A stretch of DNA of 64,000 nucleotides from Favolaschia claudopus. Its lineage: Eukaryota; Basidiomycota; Agaricomycetes; Agaricales; Mycenaceae. A program made the position numbers and the translations under genes. The stretch's first letter is position 1. The number at the start of each line of letters is the position of its first letter. Positions 20,701 to 33,644 of the stretch are shown piece by piece. Location: contig JAWWNJ010000007.1 in assembly GCA_037176885.1 (NCBI GenBank), positions 310,001-374,000 on the forward strand. The letters are read 5' to 3'. The notes beneath the pieces were generated by a model. That model was not told where the DNA came from, made no database searches, and saw nothing but the letters and a program-made list of their open reading frames with translations.

Positions 20701-21860
20701 CAAAGTGGAGCCTAGAATCAAAAAGAATAAGAGTTTGTTCGAAACTGAGGAAAAGATAAGGTTGAAGTCACAAAATCCAAGTCCTTGACTTGTCAGTCAA
20801 AGAAAGATTCAAGAGCGAGCGAAAGCCGAATAAGTCCGAAGGGCGAGTTGAAGGGCAAAAGCGTCGAATTGAAGGAAAGGAGAGTGAAGAATTTTGAAGC
20901 CAATTCGAAGAGAAAGTCAATAGAAGTGAAGTTTGAGTAGTAGGGAATGAGTCAAGGGAGGGAAGTGGGAAGTGGGCGGTGAACCCATACTCAAAATCAA
21001 TGTTGTCTGCTCACCTAAATACCCTTCCACCGGCCCTGCAACGCAATTCAGCGAAGCAAATCTTCCGGCAGTCCGACGGGATCGGCAGAGCATCTTGGGA
21101 ATTGCGGAGCACCGAGCCATTCAGTCGGAAAGAGCGGAAATGGGAGAAGTCGCGGCGAACTCGAAAATATTCATAAGTTGGCAACCAGATCCACGGAAAT
21201 TCCACGCACGTCAAGCAACATCCGTGTGACTGATGGTGTGACATTCAGGGTCGTAACGCCGGGGTGGAGGGGAGATGAGGTCGAGAGAGCGGAGGGCAGA
21301 GATAGGGGTGAGTTGCAGTTGCGGCGTGAAGACGAATCGGTGGGCTTTGAGAAAGTGGGGGCAGCAGGATTGGATAGTTTGACCAACATTTCAGTGCCAA
21401 GATTCGGATACGTCAGCATGATATAGCCATGGAAGCGAGTCAAACTAAAACACACCTGGAATTCCTCCGGTCGCAACACCGCTCCAATCGCTCCAGAATC
21501 TTCCCCGATGCCACGCGCATCTGTAATCATTTGATGCTGAGAGTCCTGAGTCATATGGTGGCGGCACCGCTCGCCCAGACCCCAATTTTTCGAAATGCGC
21601 GCAAATGCTTGTGTCCGCGCTGCCGGTGTTCCTGGGCCAAAATAACGCTGCAAATCACAATGAGTAAAGCAAAATAGAAGATAGAAACGCACCTGGGCCT
21701 CAGAGTCCGCTCGTCGCAGCGGCAGCACTCGTCGATGGTGGTGGTAAAGAGCAATGTTCGGAATTTCCTGTTTCGGACTCGATATCGATGATCCCATCAA
21801 CGCCGTTTTCTTCCGCTCCCCTCACCTCATCTCTTTGAAGGCTTTCTGCCCACGCCCTGT
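17740..21860 (-). ncRNA. Q-B: minus-strand microexon array
   Basis: Same kind of sequence as Q-A but strongly diverged and longer. ACTATG-type words recur about eight times between 19081 and 19920. The 5' part (21171-21800) has the most coding-like stretch: skipping an intron near 21647-21691 (GTGCGT...TTTGCAG) joins PNIALYHHHRRVLPLRRADS to RYFGPGTPAARTQAF and about 50 further open codons ending RPEEFQ. The matching part of Q-A does not keep this frame. I do not recognise the protein. Confidence 0.5.
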
Positions 21861-22724
21861 GCGCCTCTGCCAAGCATCAACATACCGGCACGGCGCGCTG
21901 GAGGCGGTCCTCAAGCTCCGAAGACTCGGAAAATCGGCGTATCTAAATCCATGGACCTATTTCGGCATTTTCTGAGATTTGCGGGCGCACACCGCTGGCG
22001 TTACCAAAACTGATGCTTATCACTGGGACTTGCTCGATTTCTTACTGGCTCAAGTCTCTCGCCGTCTCTGCGGAATTACCTGAAGATTTGCCTTCTCAAA
22101 ATACCAATGCTCTCGTGTCAACCTCTGACGGGGCGCAAGTGGCGCGTCAAATGCGCCGCTTCAAAGTTTCTCCCTGTACCTGTCGTGAATCACGTCAATG
22201 CGAACAAATTCAAATTCACCGCAACGTTATCAGCTCCACTGCACGGTCCTGACTGCCTCTTTTTCCTTGAGCTTTGATTTGTGCTTCCTGTACTGAGGCA
22301 ATTATGTGAGAATACAAATTGCGAGCTATGCATGTATGTGTCTTAGAGCTCAGAATGTTGAGGAACTGACGATTTGGAGGGGGCTGCAGGCGGCCGCCGA
22401 CGCACGGAATAATCAAGTTCGTAAGTTGTTGATTCATTCGAAACAAATGCGCTGATTTTGTTGCGACGGAGACGTTCAGCCGACGCCGCTCTAGCTGGTT
22501 TGAAATTAACAGAACCAAACCGACGCTTCCTTTCTTTCCACCACCATGACCCACCACTTCCCCCCCAAATTTTCCGCGTCCTCCCATACTTCGTAAATTC
22601 TCATTCTTCTGCTCTCCTCCCCCTTCCTGACACCTCTGCAGCTTCACAATGCACTTCCCCAGCTGCAAACATCGCTATCTACGCGTTGACTATACGTATC
22701 GACGCCCAGTGAGCGGGACTTCAA
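21861..22724. promoter_or_regulatory. divergent intergenic region between Q-B and R-B
   Basis: No supported gene. A block at about 22430-22480 (GATTCATTC, then TTGTTGCGACGGA) is shared with monomer C at about 31330-31375 and absent from monomer A. Confidence 0.3.
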
Positions 22725-23458
22725 GTAGGTGTTCCCTTGTTTCAAAAATTCTTTCACCTCACGCCTTTTTTCACCAGGATTTGGCCGCCGGCAGGCTAAC
22801 CCCGCCCCCGACGCGTAAAGCAACGAGCTTTCGACGTTTTCTGTATGGCTGCTGCTGCCGCCGCGCCGCGCAGCGGCGTGCATGGTCTTGAGTATATGGA
22901 TCGCGTTCCCGCGAGCAACGTAAGTCTATTCTATTGCTCCTCCTGTGCTCATTTTGACGTGTTTTTCAGTACATTTGCGCAGAGCATTTTGCCGCCGGCA
23001 GGCAGATACCCGCCCCCGACACATAAAGCAGCGAGTATCCCGGCAGCTTTATAAGATTTTAGTTGTTGTTGTTGCCGCCGCGCCGCGCATGGCTTTGAGT
23101 ATATGGATCGACGTCCCGCGAGCGGGCGAGCGGGACTTTCCAGTAAGTCTCCCTTCGTCCCTTCAGTTTATGCTCATTCTGACGACTTTTTCAGAACTTT
23201 TGAGCCGCCGGCAGGCTAACTATGCCCCCAATTTGTCAAGCATCGGTCTCAACATTGTTCTGTTGTTGCGGTTGTCGTCGTCGACGCGCCGCGCAGCGGC
23301 GCTATAACCTTGACACGACGTATCGTCGTCCGGCGAGCGACTCTTCAGGTAAGCTTCGTCTTCCTTCCTCTCACGTTTCCTTTGTCTTACGATTCAGAAT
23401 TATTTCAGGATTTTGAAATTTACGGCAATTCTTCTTGACGTCGGTTAGTCTGAGTGAG
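22725..23458 (+). ncRNA. R-I-B: array of repeated exons
   Basis: Introns 22725-22777, 22920-22969, 23143-23194 and 23349-23408 are 50-60 nt with GTAAGT or similar donors and CAG acceptors. Exons are 142, 173, 154 and 50 nt. Same unit as R-I-A, with one fewer long exon; some hairpins are shortened. Confidence 0.6.
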
Positions 23459-23602
23459 GTAAGCCCTTCAGTCTTTTCTTCAAAGTCTTTCCCATCTGTT
23501 ACCCATGTCGCCGATGACTATACGTATCGACGTCCCGCGGCCGGGGAGTTCTTGACCTAAACCACATTTCGTCGTCTGGCGAACATCTCCAGCTCTCCGC
23601 AT

Positions 23603-24323
23603 GTAAGGTCCCATCCTCATGTTCTCTATTCTTCCCCTCATTTCTTGCCCGCAGAATTCAATTTTCTCCGCTGCGCGGCCATCACCAACCCAATCTAACA
23701 TCAAAATTCGATTTTTGCGCGTCCGCCGAGCGACGCTTCCACACCTTCCCCTCCATTGCGTTGATACCTTCATCTTTATTGGTCTCTCACTGACGCAAGC
23801 CTTCCAGATTTTTCTTCTTCCCGCTGCGCGGGGCACTTCATCGACATCAATACCAAGCCCAGAAATCAAAGTTTCAGATTTCGCGTTCCCGCGAGCGAGG
23901 CGTTGAGCTCCTTGATCTCCAGGTGCGTGCTAGAGTCGCTTTTAAGCTGATTTGAGGTGCCAGACTTTTTCCTTCCGCTGCGCGGCGCCCACCTTCCAAG
24001 GTCAAAACCATCAACCTCGTCAAATTTGTCAAGTCCGCGAAGTTGAAGAAGATTTTCTTCGCTGCGCGGCTGAGTTGGTGAGAACTATCCTGCCTATTCT
24101 ATGGTTTTCAAAGTCTCAGTCCGTGCGTTTAGAGCTTATTTTCTTCCGCTGCGCGGCGCCGTCATCTATGCGAGAGACTTGTCATTTGCAAGTCTGTCAA
24201 TTCTTCTGTGGTGCCAAGTTGGTGTGTTCCTCTTATTCACGTTCCTGATTGCGGACGCTGAATGCTCAAAAGCGTTGTTACTTGCAATGCAAGACGTTGA
24301 CACTGATTTCAAATTTGAGAAGG
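23603..24323 (+). ncRNA. R-II-B: hairpin exon array
   Basis: First intron 23603-23654 (GTAAGG...CGCAG). The CGCTGCGCGG core recurs near 23670, 23822, 23977, 24060 and 24149. The last donor follows 24323. Confidence 0.55.
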
Positions 24324-24468
24324 GTAAGTTCTGGCTTCAATGGTTCGCTACGTACAAAATTCAGGGTCTTTACCTCCAGTAGTCAGTATCTCAGATCTGT
24401 AAATCTGGATCTCCGCTGTAGGTTAGCGTACGTATCAGGACCCTCGAGACGCGCGTTTTCCGGCCGTT

Positions 24469-26005
24469 TCAAGGGTCCAAAAAATCAAAAAATTTCCCCG
24501 CCGGGGCGGGTTGAGTAAGAAGAAAATAAAATGACACGTTTTTTGTTTTTGAACACCGGCGCCGAAAAGCTATAAGTTGGGGGCTGGCAAGTCGCTTGCG
24601 ACCTTGGTCGCGCGGCGAGCTTAGTCGTGCGGTGAGCGTGTCGGTGGCTGGAAATTGCCTTTTTGGGGTGTCCAAGCGAATTTTATTCCAGAAGCAACTC
24701 GTGTAGTCGTCTAAATAAACCACATGCCTCCCAAATCCACTGGTATTCCTGAACTTTCCCCTGTACAAGCAAAATCGTCAGCGTAACTCATAACAATACA
24801 GCCACAGGAAATTCAAATAAAACAACTCACAATCCACCACCCTTAACAATCGTCAACCCCGGCGGCGCCAACAAATGCGTCAACACCCCATAAGACGACT
24901 CCCCCAATAACAAAACATCGCTCCGACTCAACACACGCAAATCATCCAGCGCCTGTGTCTGCGGCGAATCCAACAATGTATACTCCCCCGCTTCCAAATT
25001 GAGTAAAGCGATGACCGCACGGTCGGCTTCCTCCATCGCGATGGTGATTTCAAGTGGGTTGGAGGAGAAGGCTCGGAGATCGGCGAGGATGCGCGCGATG
25101 TCGGGGAAGTTCATGGACCCGTAGAAGTCGTGTGTGGAGATGTCGGTGCCTCGCAAAGGCGCGGTGTCGCCCCATCTGATGTGGATGCCGACGGACATTG
25201 GGCGAGAGGGGTTAGATGAGTAGGGCAGAGAAGGAGGGGCGAAAGGTGATGATGAGCGTGGTGGGATGAGGCGCGAGCGAACCCACGGCATGATACATCC
25301 GTTGAGGTCTTGCGTGAGCTGACTCACACCAGATTGAATGAATTTATGGTTAGGAAGAGAAGAACAACCCACCTCACCTCATCGACCTCTGTATCCAAAA
25401 TACCCGTACAATCCGCCATTCGGGTTTTGACGTCGTCTAGCCTTGCGATCGCCGAGTCTTCCCCGGCACACCAGCCTCTAACGACAGCGTCGCGGTCTTC
25501 ATGAGGGATGAAGTCTTGCACGCGGCATGCTTTGGTGACGTTGAGCGTTTGTGATTCGGCGTTGGCATTGTAAATCTCGATTGCGAGTATCGGTGGTCCC
25601 AGACCTCGTTCCAGCCGAAATGAAGTGACGAATCGAGGACTTGTGATAGCACAATGCTTTGCTTGAAGTGTTGCAGTACCGACTGTGTAAGGATAAAATA
25701 GTCACTTTCAAATTCAAGGGAACCGAAGCGATGTACGCACCCCCATTCCCTCTCCACCGAGCGGTCCCACTCGCAGATACATTCGGGGTGTTTGTTCTTC
25801 TGGCTCTACGACCGTCAGCGCCGGCGTACACAGCTGAAGCTGTATCTCCGCGAGCTTTGACTGCACATGCTCAGTCCCGCACGGCAAACGAGAGAAAACC
25901 GACGACCACTAGTGTCGCGAAGACGCATAGATAGGCGTAATGCCTCTTGTGTCTCCGCAGCGACGATGTCTTGCCTGCTGCGGTGGGGAGGGCGTCGTAC
26001 AACAT
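24469..26005 (-). pseudogene. GT copy 3, frameshifted, with altered C-terminus
   Basis: Model: complement(join(24469..24760,24831..25318,25378..25799,25867..26005)). Exon 1 has one extra C (near 25877) and exon 2 lacks one base near 25580 compared with the other copies. GT copy 6, its partner in the second trimer, lacks the first change and has an opposite change near the second, so these may be sequencing errors. A 14-bp deletion in exon 4, shared with copy 6, changes LDDYKAEDIELLLE to LDDYTSCFWNKIR and extends the protein through the GC-rich 3' region to a stop at 24469. The exon 2 donor sits in a duplicated CCTCA. HIRWGD and SSYGVLTHLL are intact; PPPG before TDIS is changed to PLRG. Confidence 0.7.
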
Positions 26006-26542
26006 GTCGCTGGGAATGCGGCTCAAAAGTCATGAGAGTATATATTGAAGCCGGAGGGATGTATTTAGCACTGGCAGGGATCGTGTGGCGGAGATAGTCC
26101 GGATGGACTGCGTCGAGGATCTGGCCAAAGACAAAGACATGATAGATTGACCTTGACGCCGAAGACATAGGGAGATTGTTCACGGGGGCCGCCGCAGAAA
26201 GCAGATTTTGTTGTTTCTCATTCGTCCGCCTTGGGACAAAACTTTCAAGAAGACCGTGACCATGGACCGGTCTAGAGCTATATTGGGTCTTCGAGGCAGT
26301 AAAAGACCGGGGTCCGGTGTGCGCCCGTGTACAACTTCCGGATTTTGAAGGTCAAAGTAGAGGGAAAGCCGTAGAGACCGATTATGTCCGAATCTGATGG
26401 AGGCGGAGGGTCCGAAACTCCGACACCCTCCTTCCGCTCAACTCTCATGTCGTGACTCGTCCGTCTGCAGCCCTCCAGAGACTCTAATGTCGTCCGTCTC
26501 TACGATACCACCCAATCATCGGTCTTTAAAATGCTCTTCTGA

Positions 26543-27725
26543 ATGGCGGATTCCTCAAGTCAAGAAAAAGGAAATTTCCGACGGGTCTTCTCACGGGTTG
26601 TTTGTTGATTCTCATGCTTCTGCCAGCGCACTTCCCGAGTCCACTTGTCCGCTCTCTCTTTCGTTTTCTCTGCTCACCCTTCTCAGCTTTCCTTCAAGCG
26701 CTTCCACCACCACCCCCCGACTCGACCTCCTCACTGCCTGCTCCATCTCATGCAACCGTCGCCGCCGCCGACGAACCGTCACCACCTCGTTTGTCTCCCC
26801 ACTCAATGCACGCATGCTCCATACGTAGACATCGCCAACGCTTACCTCGGCGCACACACCCCGCCCCGCCCCGCATTTCCATACCGACTTCCACCCAAAA
26901 TTGCACCCAGCGCCTAGACCCGTGTTGGACCCGCGCGCGCTTCCTCGAATCGTCGTAAGTTTCTCTTCTTGAGACACAACAATTGAATTCCCCTCACCTT
27001 TCATCTCATAGCCCAGCTACCGCGCTCGTCGTCGGCGCTCAATGTTGCCACGTCATTCGGCGCTATGGGTCGACGCGCACGGCGCCGCCCCTCGCTACCT
27101 GACGCCGACATAGCGACTCTAGACGACGAGAAACCCGAAGGTGTGTCGCCGCTACTTTCTCCATTTCCGTTTGCTAACTCACCCAAATGTCAAATGCCGC
27201 CCATGCCGACGCCGGCTCTTTCCACACCCTCTACCCCCGCTCTCCTGCCTTCCCGACATCCGCCTCAGGTGCGCACACCGCGTCAAACTCCCCGCCAATC
27301 CCAGTACTTCAAATCACACCGCCGCCGCCCTTCACTCCTGCGCCGCTCGCCCCCGATTCGGTCACGAACGAACTCTTCAAGCTTCATTCCCCCCGCCGCC
27401 TCGTCCCAACTCCGCGCCCGTATTCCGCCGCTCAAACTCGCGTCGCGTCGCGTCTCAAGTCCCTCTCCCCCACGCCCATTCAACCGCTGCTCTCCCGCCA
27501 TTTCCCCGCTGCCATCCCCGCCTTATCGACCCTTTTGCCAACTACACCGTCACTCGCACGCCAATCCGCGTTACATCACAATTGACGCCCGTCCTCCTCA
27601 ACTCCGCCGCTCACCTCGCAAGACCTCCCCGTCGGCTCGTTACACGCAAGCGCCCGGGCGCCCTAACCTCCGAAATCCTCGAAATGCGCACGAAAAGAGC
27701 CGGCGTACCGTATGTAGTGTCTTAA
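26543..27725 (+). other. P-C: proline-rich plus-strand locus
   Basis: Same start as P-A. The segment MGRRARRRPSLPDADIATLDDEKPE near 27065-27140 is followed by a GTGTGT donor and a GCTAACTC branch-like word. It looks the most protein-like of this locus, and P-A has a related but rearranged version (HAGIATLNDEESQ). The KRPGA end is broken here by an extra C, which copy 2 (56971) does not have. Confidence 0.4.
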
Positions 27726-27734
27726 TAAATTCGT

Positions 27735-30700
27735 TTATCCCAAATACTGCGCGAATTAAGTCAGCGGTCCGATCGAGGGATTTGAGTCAGAATGAAGCTT
27801 TACTTACTGCATTTTGAAGTCAAATGCACGCGCTGCGCGCTGCGCGGGTTGAGTGAGCTCAAAAGAACAAGAGAGAAAGTACATAGTAACTCACAAGGAT
27901 GAATTGAAATACGGATGGGCGAGTAAGGACACTGTAGAGTAAAAGTAGAGTAAAAGTCAATACAAACTCAATCAGAGACAAGCAAAACGAAGACTCACTG
28001 CAGCGCTTGAACACAAATATGTATCTTTCCTGAGAAAGTCGGCGGCAAACTGACAGTTCACAGGGAATAATCAAGACCAAGTCAGTAAGAGCTTAGAAAA
28101 TATCGAGGTGAATCGATTGCGTACCGGTTGTGACTGTATTGCGCTAAACAGCCGGAACGCGCATGTCGGCGGTCGAGTCTCGAAGAAGAATGGTACTGTC
28201 GAGATTTTGAAAGAGTGGTCAGTGATTCAGACAAATTTGAATCGAGATACATACATAGATGAACGGACTCGACTGACTTTAAGAAATTCGACCCGACGCA
28301 CAGCTCAAGCAACTCGAGGGAAGGATCGGTTATACCGATAAAGTGAACCCGAAACAAGGGAAGTTGAAGCAAGTTAAGCTCACCTTCAATCGAGCTCGAG
28401 ATTGATACTTGAACGAGATGACGAACGAAATGAGATGGTGACAATATTCGGGTTTGAAGTTGAAGCTGCCCCGCTTGAGAGTAACATGTCGACAAGACTA
28501 GAACTAAACTTCAAATCAGTAATCGAAAAGAATGTAAAGACGTTACGGGCAACTCACCTCAATCTGACTTGGAACAAGATTGAAGGTTAGGGTAAGTTCA
28601 ACGTCGAGTCAAGGATTGGTTATGTACCTGTTGTGAGAACTCAATTGGAAATCGCGCGCGCGCGCGATTCAAATTAACCCGCCATAGTCACGGCCTTCAG
28701 AAGAATCAAGATTGAAGCCAGTGGGTCAGAGTTTCGACTATAAGAACGGAATCAACTTACAATACGAGCATAGTCTCGGCATTATAATGAAAGAGATTGG
28801 GCGCACTTGGGACTTGAATTCAAACGGGCATAGTTTCGGCCTGCATAATGGAAATAATGAAGTCAGCGTAACTTCGGGCGGAAGGGAAATGTGAGAATCA
28901 TTGGGCACCGACATAGCTTCGGTATACATTGGTATGATAATGGTTGAAGGGAAAGGGCTAGGGATAAGTACCGAGTTAGCGAGGTAATGAGTCTGGGAAC
29001 AGCGTTGCGCACCTCGGATCGCAAACTACGCCTCAACCTCAACCTCGATGCGCCTTTGCATTTACCCGTATAATCCTTCAAATGAAACGTTGATCAAGTG
29101 AATCCTGAATGAATACAGTCAGTAAATTGAGAATGCAAGGTCAAACTCACCGACGCGCCGAATATAACGATGATACCTTCGATATCGAGGTCAGATAAGA
29201 AATGCAGGTGGACTTGAACTTTACTTACCAGTCTATAGGTTCGAATTCAAAGGGTATTCAACGAATGAAGACCTGGTTTCAAAAAGTCAGTTCAGGCTCG
29301 AGCGAAATTCAGAAGCGTGACTCAAAAGCAAAGTCAGTTCAACGATGAAAGACTAAGTAGAGAACATACCAGTATAAAGCCGAAGGGGAAATAGCATTTG
29401 GGCTTCGATCAAAAAAGTATAAGGAAGAAAGGAGAGGGTTACAAAGGACTCACAAGTATCAGTGAAACGGCGTCGAGCAAGATTCAAGTCAATATAGACA
29501 AGTCTAATTGAAATCGAAGTCAGCTTCGAATTGAACGGGGAATAGAATAAATAGAACATGCAAAGGAAGTTTAATAGAGTTCCTTGAAGCAATGAAGTCG
29601 ATAGGTTGAGTTGACAAAAAGGTCAGGTTAGAGTTAACTCACCAGTCATCGTCGAGCAAGTTGAAGGCAAATAGCTTGAAGTGAATAGGATAGCGAAGTC
29701 TAAGGACTTCGAAGAGTTGAAGGCAGGAAGAGAATGAACCCTAGAGTAGGGTTGAACGCAGTCGCAGGGCGATAGGTCAAGTCAACGACGCACCTGGTAT
29801 ATATACCCGTCCCCGCAATTGCCGAAGGGCACCCAACTCGACGAATTTGCGCGCAAATCACCCCATTTCACGGCGCCGTGGCCGCGCGTCCACATCGTAC
29901 GACTTTGCAGCATACGTGGCATAGACTCCCGCAGCACTTGCCAAGCGGAAGACGGGGAGGTGGGTTGGTAATGGGACGGGGATTGAACTGAATGAAAATA
30001 TTCGTAAGTGCGTTGAAACCGCATAGAAGCAGTTGCGCACCTGGCTGATCGTTTCAAGCATACATCCCATCAATCCGTATCACCGCCGAGGTCCGTGGAG
30101 GGGGATTTGCATGGCGGAGAGCGGAGTTTTTAGGGAGGTGCAGAAATGGAGGTTTGAGATGTTCTGAGGCTCCTACGGCGCTCTAGGGTTCAGAAGACTT
30201 GTGCACAGGAGATTAAAAATTTTGAGAGTCGTTAAAATCTCGATATGTCAGCTGGGTGCATGAATATAAGCGAGATAGGCGCAAACACACCGCAAACGCA
30301 TAAGTCCACCGTTCCCGCTCCAATCTCCCCCAAAACTTCGCCGCGTTTGCGCAGTAACTAGGAGACTTGATTTCGGTTAGTCTGACGTGATAGAAGCACG
30401 TACCTCGCACCCATATTGTGGACTTTTTGCAAATGCGCATATTCGTAGTTCCCGTCGTTCCCGCGTTGCCAGAGGCCAAATGGGGCCGGATATCGCTTGC
30501 TTGAGGTGTCATAAGTAACTTGGCGCAGTTTTGAGTCGAGAGAGCCAGTGGATGTAGCGCCAGAGAAAACGAACATGGTAGTCGAGAGAAGAGAGGGTGA
30601 CATTTCCCCGTTTAGGATGCTGGACGAGTGAAATTCCCTTCCGCAGATATCGGCTTGCGAGTCGCCGAGTCCCGAGAGAAAACCAACACAGATTCCCACG

Positions 30701-30905
30701 CTCCATCAACCGCAGCAGTTTACGTTTCCTCTTGTTCCTTGCCAGCACAACGCCGACAAGTCGGGCTCGGATGGCCGCCGACAACGCCACGATTCTGGAT
30801 ATTCCGCCAAAACCAAAACAACGGGTCGCTCCACTATAATTTCGGTGACTTGGCGGCTTCCACCCACGCAAGAAGTTGATCGCCTGCGAAATTGGAATCT
30901 AGTCA
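27735..30905 (-). ncRNA. Q-C: minus-strand microexon array
   Basis: Close to Q-A in its left half (28.1-28.9 kb) with the same splice-signal spacing, different in its right half. An alternating GC palindrome of 20 bp lies at 28650-28669. Confidence 0.5.
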
Positions 30906-31619
30906 ACAAGTCCTAAGCGGTGTCGCGTGGACTCTTGATTTTCTCTCTACTTATTGGCTGGGAACGCGTCTTTTCTGCCTCGAAATCTGGTTCTAAATCT
31001 GTCGGGCTACACCTGTAGGGCGGACTCCGTCTTGGCGGCGCACCAAACGCGCCAACTTCAAATCTTCTCTCTCAAGTTCGGCACGCGAATCACATCAACG
31101 CGTATGAATTCAGATTCCCGTCACAACCACAACGTTATTCACCCGCGCCTCTCCGTTCCTCATCGGCCCTATTTCTTTTTTCCTCCAGCTTGACTTCTCA
31201 GACTGACCCATTTCTCCAAGTCTTGAGCTGTTCTGTTCTTTCAGGGTTGAGCATGCTAAGAAACTGACGAAATTGAGTTCAGGGCGGCGCCCGAAACGTA
31301 CAGCTCTGCTCGGACTTATCAGCATCGAAGGTTGATTCATTCAAAACAAATTTCACTGATTTGTTGCGACGGAGCAACTCAGCCGACGAGGTTTGACAAG
31401 ATTTACAACTAACACGACCTAAACCCACCGTTCTTCCTTTCCACCACCACCTTCCCCCACTTTGACTCTCGAAAATTCTTTTTGTGAGTTTTTCTCCTTC
31501 CCTTCCACCTCCCATTCTCAATTGACCTCCTCAGCAACCCAAGCAACCTGTCTCATGCCCAAACCCCCACCAATGAAGCGTTAACACTACGTATCATTGT
31601 CCCGCGAGCGGGACTTCAA
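30906..31619. promoter_or_regulatory. divergent intergenic region between Q-C and R-C
   Basis: No supported gene. It shares the TTGTTGCGACGGA block with monomer B. The right end carries a first hairpin GTCCCGCGAGCGGGAC just before the first R-I donor. Confidence 0.3.
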
Positions 31620-32366
31620 GTAAGTTTCCACCTCCTTCACTTTTTCACCCATTTTGACGCCTTTTTCCTCCAGGACTTTGCCGCCGGCAGGCTAATACCG
31701 CCCCCGACGCGTCAAATAGCGTGTCCCGCAAATGTTGCTCGACGATTGGGTTGCTGGCGCCGTGGCCGCCGTCGCCGCCCCGCCGCGCAGCGGCGCTATC
31801 GCGTTGACACGACAATAACAACTTCCCGCGAGCGGAATTGCGTCAAGTAAGTTATCCTTTGCTTCGTTTTTTCATCATTTTGACGTGTCCTTTTTCAAGG
31901 GTTTTGGCTGCCGGCAGGCTAGCCCCGCCCCCCGACGCGTATCGCAGCGAGTCCCACCGGTGCCTCCCAGCGCCTTCATTGTTGCCGCCGTCACCGCCGC
32001 GCCGCGAAGCGGCGCCCATAGCGTTGAGTGTATAAATTTTCTTCCCGCGAGCAGGGCTTGAAGTACGCAATTTTTCCTTCACTTTTTGGGTTCATTTGAC
32101 GCGTTTTTTAATAGAATTTTAGGCCGCCGGCAGGCTAACAGCGCCCCCGACGCATACAGCAGCGGATTTCCCGACTGGTTTGCAAGATCTTCATTGCCGT
32201 TTGTCGCCGCGGCGCGAAGCGGCGCTATCCCTTTGACTAGACGTATCGCCGTCCGGCGAGCGGCTTTTCTGGTGAGCTTTGCTTCTCTCCTTTCCATTTT
32301 GTTAATCTTACGATTTGTTTCTCTCAAGATTTTGTATTTACGGCAAGATGTCGGTTAATCTGTGAG
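31620..32366 (+). ncRNA. R-I-C: array of repeated exons
   Basis: First intron 31620-31673, then three long exon units each opening with GCCGGCAGGC, and the short conserved end exon. The GCGCCG/CGGCGC hairpin is present in each (loop CGCAG or CGAAG). Confidence 0.6.
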
Positions 32367-32583
32367 GTAAGCAAGCTTTCGTTTCTTTGGTTTCAAGTTC
32401 TTTCAATGCGTTACCCAAGCCATCCGCACGTCGATCACTATACGTATCGACGTCCCGCGAGTAGAATGTTCTTTCAATGACGTATGTGGCCTCAACACTT
32501 GCCTGTGTTCTCAACCTCGACGCCGCCTTCAATTCAAGACTCGAGATTTCGACGTCCGCCGAGCGACGTCCTCGCCCCTCATC

Positions 32584-33305
32584 GTAAGCTTGCCTCCTCA
32601 TTCCTCGTGTATTCTTAACTCATTTCATACCCCATATTTCAAAAAAAGCTTCCGCTGCGCGGCGCTTGTCATCGACACGGCCTCCCAAATTCAAAATTCA
32701 ATTTTTGAGCGTCCACCAAGCGACGCTGTTGAATAGTCGTCAGGTGCGCTGCTACTCTCACTGTGCTCATCTTCTCACTAATCCGGAAATTTTTCTTCCC
32801 GCTGCGCGGGGCCCTTCATCAACGCCAAGACCGCCGTATTCAAAATTCGAGATTCCGCCTTCCCGCGAGCGGCCATTTGGGATAACCAGGTGCGTACTTC
32901 TCCATTTTCTATTGCATTCCCTCTCTAATTCGAGTGCTTCAAGATATTTTCCTTCGCTGCGCGGCCTCAACCCCAACCCAACCCCTTCAAGGAGTCAACA
33001 AGTCCGCGCAGTCAAAGAAAATTTTCTTCGCTGCGCGGCTCACCTTGTACGTCAACTAGCACCTTGTCTCCTTCCGTTCCTGACCAATTCTACAAGTCTA
33101 CTCGGTTTTTTCTTCCGCTGCGCGGGCGCCGTCACCAACATGTCGATCTCTTTCCACACTGATCGGCTCGACTTCTTGCAGTCATTCTGCCTCCAATTTG
33201 GTGAGTTTCCCGTCCTTTTGTTCCCTCCCTTTGCGGGCTCTGATTGCGTGAAGGAACAGGGACTTCAAATTCCACGGGTTCCACGCGGAGTTCAAATTTA
33301 CACGG
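32584..33305 (+). ncRNA. R-II-C: hairpin exon array
   Basis: The CGCTGCGCGG core recurs near 32653, 32802, 32955, 33030 and 33116, each in a pyrimidine-rich context. CGTCC(G/A)CC(G/A)AGCGACG occurs near 32554 and 32710. Confidence 0.55.
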
Positions 33306-33644
33306 GTGAGTATGCACTTCAAATTTCCACTACGTACAGAATTCAGGGACTTTGCCCCGGTAGCTAGTAGATGTAGATCTGTAAATCTGGATCTCCGCCG
33401 TAGCGTAGCGTACGTACCAGGACCCTTGAAACAAGCCGGGAAACGGGCTTCTCAAGGGTCTGAAAATCAAAAATTTTCTCCCGGTTGTATGTAAGTAGAA
33501 AATAAATCCTTTTGAGACCGCTCCGAAAAAGTATAAGTTGGAGGGCTGGCAAGTCGCTTGCGACCTTGGTCGCGCGGCGAGCTTAGTCGTGCGGTGAGCG
33601 TGGAGGTGGCTGGAAATTGCCTTTTTGGGAGATCAAAGCGAATT

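Larger units (their letters stand above)
16156..26436. repeat. monomer B, copy 1 (10,281 bp)
   Basis: Contains P-B, Q-B, R-B and GT copy 3. It is the longest and most diverged monomer. The P block has extra exon-like segments and Q is about 4.1 kb. Confidence 0.85.
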
